Source of the DNA: Agrococcus sp. SGAir0287
GTDB taxonomy: Bacteria > Actinomycetota > Actinomycetes > Actinomycetales > Microbacteriaceae
Length of the DNA stretch: 64,000 bases
Assembly (NCBI RefSeq): GCF_005484985.1
Contig: NZ_CP027942.1
Coordinates: forward strand, 1,984,001 to 2,048,000
Direction of reading: 5' to 3'
Made by a program: the position numbers and the translations under genes. This document shows positions 61,125 to 64,000 of this stretch, piece by piece (position 1 is the stretch's first letter; each line of letters begins with the position of its first letter). The notes beneath the pieces were generated by a model, which was given only the letters and a program-made list of their open reading frames with translations, ran no database searches and was not told where the DNA came from.

Positions 61125-63767
61125 CTACGCGAGCCGATGCGCGAGGCCGTCGGCGAGCATCCACCGACGCTCCCCGCGGAGGACGGGCGAGAGGGGCGCG
61201 CCGCGCAGCACCTGCCGGACGGCACGATCCTCGGCCCCGAGGACGACGACCGGTCGGTCGACGCGCAGCCGGTCGAGCGAGCCCCACGCCGCCTCCCACT
61301 CCCCCACGAGGCCGATCGTGACGTCGGAAGGCGCCTGCGGCGTGCCCGTGGCGCCGAGGCCTCTCGGCACGTCCGCGGGCGCGGCGGCGACGATCGCGAC
61401 GGGCCCGTCGGGCACCGCCACCCGAAGCGGCCGTCGCGCCACGGCAGGGGTCGCCGCGAGCGCGAGCTGCACGCGCTCGCCGTCGAGCCACGCGCCGCCG
61501 GGTGGCATCGCGGGGTCGTAGCGGTCGGAGGCACCACCGGCGAGGAGATGCTCCTGACGCGACGCGAGCCGCAGGAGCAGGCGCGTGTCGGCGAGCGATG
61601 CGAGCTGCCCCATGGCCGAGGTCGTGCGCCGCGCGGTGAGCGCGACGCCGTGACCGACGCCGGCGCCCTCGCGCATCCGCCGTGCGAGGAGGGCGGACAC
61701 CTCGTGCGCATGCTCGTCGTCCATGCGCGCCAGGAGCGCGTCGACGTCGTCGATCGCGAGCATGCCGGGCTCGATCCGCTCGTGCACGACGTCCCACAGC
61801 GACTCCTCGTCGCGCACGACCGTGGCGCCCGCGGCCCCCAGCAGGTCGACGAGCGCGCTCTTGCCGCTCGCGGCGGCGCCGAGCGCGAGGAGCGGTCCGT
61901 CGACGGCGGGGCGCCAGCGCACGGCGTCGATGCGCTGCTGCGCGGGTCGGTCGACGAGTCCGAGCACCACGGCGCCCGGCTCGTCGGTCGCGGGCAGCTC
62001 CGTCACCGGCAACCGGTCGGGCAGCGGGTCGCACCACGGGCGCCGTGGCGCCGCATGCGCCCGCGAGTCGGCGACCAGCCGCTCGAGCAGCGCGGGATCG
62101 GCGAGCGCCGACTGCGCGTGCACGGTCGACTGCCCGGCGATGCGTACGACGCAGCGCCCGCGCTCGTCGAGGCGCAGCCGTGCGGCGTCGGGCACGCCCG
62201 TGACGGCGACGGCATCGGCCTCGTCGGGCACGCGCAGCGAGATCCGCACGCCGCAGTTCGCCAGCACGCCGTCGCGCACCGCCTCCGCCGGTCGTTGCGT
62301 GCAGAGGATGAGGTGCATGCCGAGGCTGCGCCCGCGCGCGGCGACGTCGGTGAAGAGGCGCAGCAGCTCGGGCTGGTCGTGGAGCATCGCGGCGAGCTCG
62401 TCGACGACGATGACGAGGCGGCCGAGGCCGGTCGCCTCGTCGATCGAGCGGGCACCCTGCTCGTGCAGCGCCCGCTCGCGATGACGCATCTCGGCGCGCA
62501 GGCTCTCGATCGCACGGGTCGCGCCCTGCTCGTCGAGGTCCGTGACGAGGCCGACGCAGTGGCGCAGGTCGCGCAGCGCGGCGAACGAGGCGCCGCCCTT
62601 GAAGTCGACGAGGAGCACCGCGAGCGCGTCGGGATCGTGACGACGCGCGAGCGCCGCGATCCAGGCGATCAGCAGCTCGCTCTTGCCCGATCCCGTCGTG
62701 CCGCCGACGACGGCGTGCGGCCCGTCGACGGCGAGGTCGATCGCGAACGGTCGATCGCCGACGAGGAAGGTCGCGGGCAGCACCCCGGGCGCATCCTGGG
62801 CGAGGTCGGCCAGCGGCACGAGCGACGGCAGCGCTCGGGCGCCGCCCAGCCCGGCCTCGACCGCCGCCTCCGCCAGCCGCGTCGCGGCGGCGGCGGCCTC
62901 GCGCGCGGCGAGCAGGCTCGGAGTGCAGCGCCGATCGCCGACGCGCACGGCGTCGAGCGCGGCCTGGGCGACGACGCGGCAGTCGCGCGGCAGCGCCGCC
63001 GCGTCCGCCGCGCTCGCGAGCGTGACCTCGACGTCGTCGCCGAGGATGCGCACGAGGGTCCGATCGTCGACGACACGACGGTCGACGTGGTGCGGCAGCG
63101 CGTCGATCCAGGCCCACGACGCGTCCGCCTCCACGACGAGCGAGACCCGGTCGGGCGCGAGCTGCGCGAGCACCTGCACGGCCATGCTCCGCACGTGCGC
63201 GTCGCCGACGCCGCGCGCCGCGACGACTCCGACGCCGAGCCGCGCGTCGACGACGAGGGGCCCCTCGACCTCCGCGGCCCGCGCGCGCAGCGCTCGCGCA
63301 CGACGATCCACGTCCTCCTCCTGCGGCTGGGCGTAGCCGTCGAGCTCGAGGGTCGACGGCACGGCTCCGACGCCGAGCGACACGGGCACCGGCTCGCCCG
63401 GCTCGTGCCGCCAGCGATGCGGATGGTTGACGGGCGCCGAGCCGCACGCGCGCGCGTCGGGATGCGCCGACGCGAGCGCACGCGCCTCCTCGTCGCGCGC
63501 CGCGTCGATCCGCTCGCCCAGCACGTCGCACTCGCGCGCGAAGCGCTCCGCCTCGCGCCGGCGCGAGCGCCGTCGCTGGAGCCGACCGTCGCCGAGGCTC
63601 GCGATCGCGATGATCGGGCCGAGCAGCGCGAACAGCAGCACCGTGGTCGTCTGCGTCACGAGCCAGAGCGCCGCCGCGCCCACGACGGGCGCGAGGCTCG
63701 CGAGCAGCGGGAAGGATGCCGGCGCGGGCTCGGCGGGAGGCGAGGGCAGCTGCAGGCGGTCGGACAC
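61125..63767 (-). CDS. EccC/EssC-like FtsK/SpoIIIE ATPase
   Basis: An 880-residue membrane ATPase resembling type VII secretion motors. Two N-terminal helices (about residues 15-60) and a 300-residue linker domain precede the first ATPase: Walker A GTTGSGKS at 356-363, VLLVDFKGGASFAALRDLRH, and Walker B LGRLVIVVDELAAMLHDQPE, then LGMHLILCTQRPAEAVRDG. A second P-loop, GAAASGKSALVDLLG, follows in a more degenerate domain. Canonical EccC has three ATPase domains; this has two. The GTG at 63767 lies 79 bp after the partial gene at the edge. No WXG100 gene is in view, so a secretion role is inferred only from domain layout. Confidence 0.85.
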   Translation of the reverse strand: MSDRLQLPSPPAEPAPASFPLLASLAPVVGAAALWLVTQTTTVLLFALLGPIIAIASLGDGRLQRRRSRRREAERFARECDVLGERIDAARDEEARALASAHPDARACGSAPVNHPHRWRHEPGEPVPVSLGVGAVPSTLELDGYAQPQEEDVDRRARALRARAAEVEGPLVVDARLGVGVVAARGVGDAHVRSMAVQVLAQLAPDRVSLVVEADASWAWIDALPHHVDRRVVDDRTLVRILGDDVEVTLASAADAAALPRDCRVVAQAALDAVRVGDRRCTPSLLAAREAAAAATRLAEAAVEAGLGGARALPSLVPLADLAQDAPGVLPATFLVGDRPFAIDLAVDGPHAVVGGTTGSGKSELLIAWIAALARRHDPDALAVLLVDFKGGASFAALRDLRHCVGLVTDLDEQGATRAIESLRAEMRHRERALHEQGARSIDEATGLGRLVIVVDELAAMLHDQPELLRLFTDVAARGRSLGMHLILCTQRPAEAVRDGVLANCGVRISLRVPDEADAVAVTGVPDAARLRLDERGRCVVRIAGQSTVHAQSALADPALLERLVADSRAHAAPRRPWCDPLPDRLPVTELPATDEPGAVVLGLVDRPAQQRIDAVRWRPAVDGPLLALGAAASGKSALVDLLGAAGATVVRDEESLWDVVHERIEPGMLAIDDVDALLARMDDEHAHEVSALLARRMREGAGVGHGVALTARRTTSAMGQLASLADTRLLLRLASRQEHLLAGGASDRYDPAMPPGGAWLDGERVQLALAATPAVARRPLRVAVPDGPVAIVAAAPADVPRGLGATGTPQAPSDVTIGLVGEWEAAWGSLDRLRVDRPVVVLGAEDRAVRQVLRGAPLSPVLRGERRWMLADGLAHRLA

Positions 63768-63846
63768 GTCCGGCAGAGTGCCGCGATCCGGGGACCCGGA
63801 CGGCGGTGGTCGACGCGGGGTGTGGACGACGCACGGCTGTGGAGCC

Positions 63847-64000
63847 TCAGCGGTGGACGAGCGAGCGCAGCGAGAGCCGGGCGCGCAGACGGCGATGCCA
63901 GGGGCGTCCCTCGTCGAGCGCGTCGACGAGGCGCTGACGGTGCGACCACGCCTCGTCGACGCTCGCATCGTCGGGGTCGGTGCGGCCGAAGAGCGTCGCG
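63847..64000 (-). CDS. C-terminal end of an unknown protein (possibly transglutaminase-like)
   Basis: Only the last 50 codons are inside the window, ending at a TGA at 63847-63849. The residues (TLFGRTDPDDASVDEAWSHR and RRLRARLSLRSLVHR) resemble the C-termini of TgpA/DUF3488 transglutaminase-domain membrane proteins, which often lie with MoxR/DUF58 genes. This is a weak match and the identity should be treated as open. Confidence 0.4.
   Translation of the reverse strand, partial: ATLFGRTDPDDASVDEAWSHRQRLVDALDEGRPWHRRLRARLSLRSLVHR

Overview
The window is a 64-kb piece of a very high-GC actinobacterial chromosome. Gene order (recA, DUF3046, clgR, cinA, pgsA, ftsK, rnj, dapA, dfrA, thyA, dapB, M16 peptidase, pnp, rpsO, ribF, truB, rbfA, infB, ylxR, nusA, proS, ispG, rseP) is the core order of Actinobacteria. 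The codon bias, short CinA and short MutY fit Microbacteriaceae; an Agrococcus-like member is my best guess, but genus cannot be proved from the sequence. Most core genes lie on the minus strand, so transcription runs from high to low coordinates. Plus-strand genes are mostly accessory insertions.

Layout. 1-5344: recA (partial, with an SOS box), DUF3046, ClgR, CinA C-domain, PgsA and FtsK. 5441-8558: a MacA/MacB-like ABC export cassette placed between ftsK and rnj. 8682-13907: RNase J, DapA, DHFR, ThyA, a membrane protein and DapB (lysine/peptidoglycan precursors and thymidylate/folate). 13963-21669: a GNAT enzyme, histidine phosphatase, M16 peptidase, ribokinase, PNPase, an unknown membrane protein and S15. 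21807-29966: PrsW-type protease, aspartase, an unknown multipass protein facing a coupled operon of three small exported proteins, M20 peptidase and DeoC. 29963-32658: RibF, two membrane proteins and TruB. 32690-39586: a 7-kb accessory block that separates truB from rbfA (ketopantoate reductase-like, hydrolase, nucleoside kinase-like, DUF418, MutY, a 240-bp tandem repeat and an RNB nuclease). 39660-46075: RbfA, IF-2, YlxR, NusA and ProRS. 46125-53801: one long coupled transcript ispG, MFS, MoxR, DUF58, small membrane protein, two VWA proteins and a TPR/Q-rich protein. 53820-57712: a DUF559 nuclease-like gene and RseP embedded among four copies of a repeat element that I do not recognise. 56598-64000: a lysozyme-like protein, OsmC, GabT, a sarcosine oxidase-like flavoenzyme, a PASTA protein and an EccC-like FtsK/SpoIIIE ATPase.

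Two genome-level features stand out. First, about two dozen transcription-unit-leading genes have a TANNNT hexamer (TAGCCT, TAGGAT and similar), mostly 6-7 nt before the start codon, which is the signature of leaderless transcription. Several core translation and RNA genes (rpsO, nusA, infB, rbfA, pnp) instead have Shine-Dalgarno leaders. Second, the 53.9-57.6 kb region carries four copies of a directional element made of a 27-bp palindromic head followed by 2 to 7 units of 20-21 bp. Two copies in opposite orientation bracket the DUF559 gene, which sits between ispG and rseP, a pair usually adjacent. This is the best candidate here for something undescribed.
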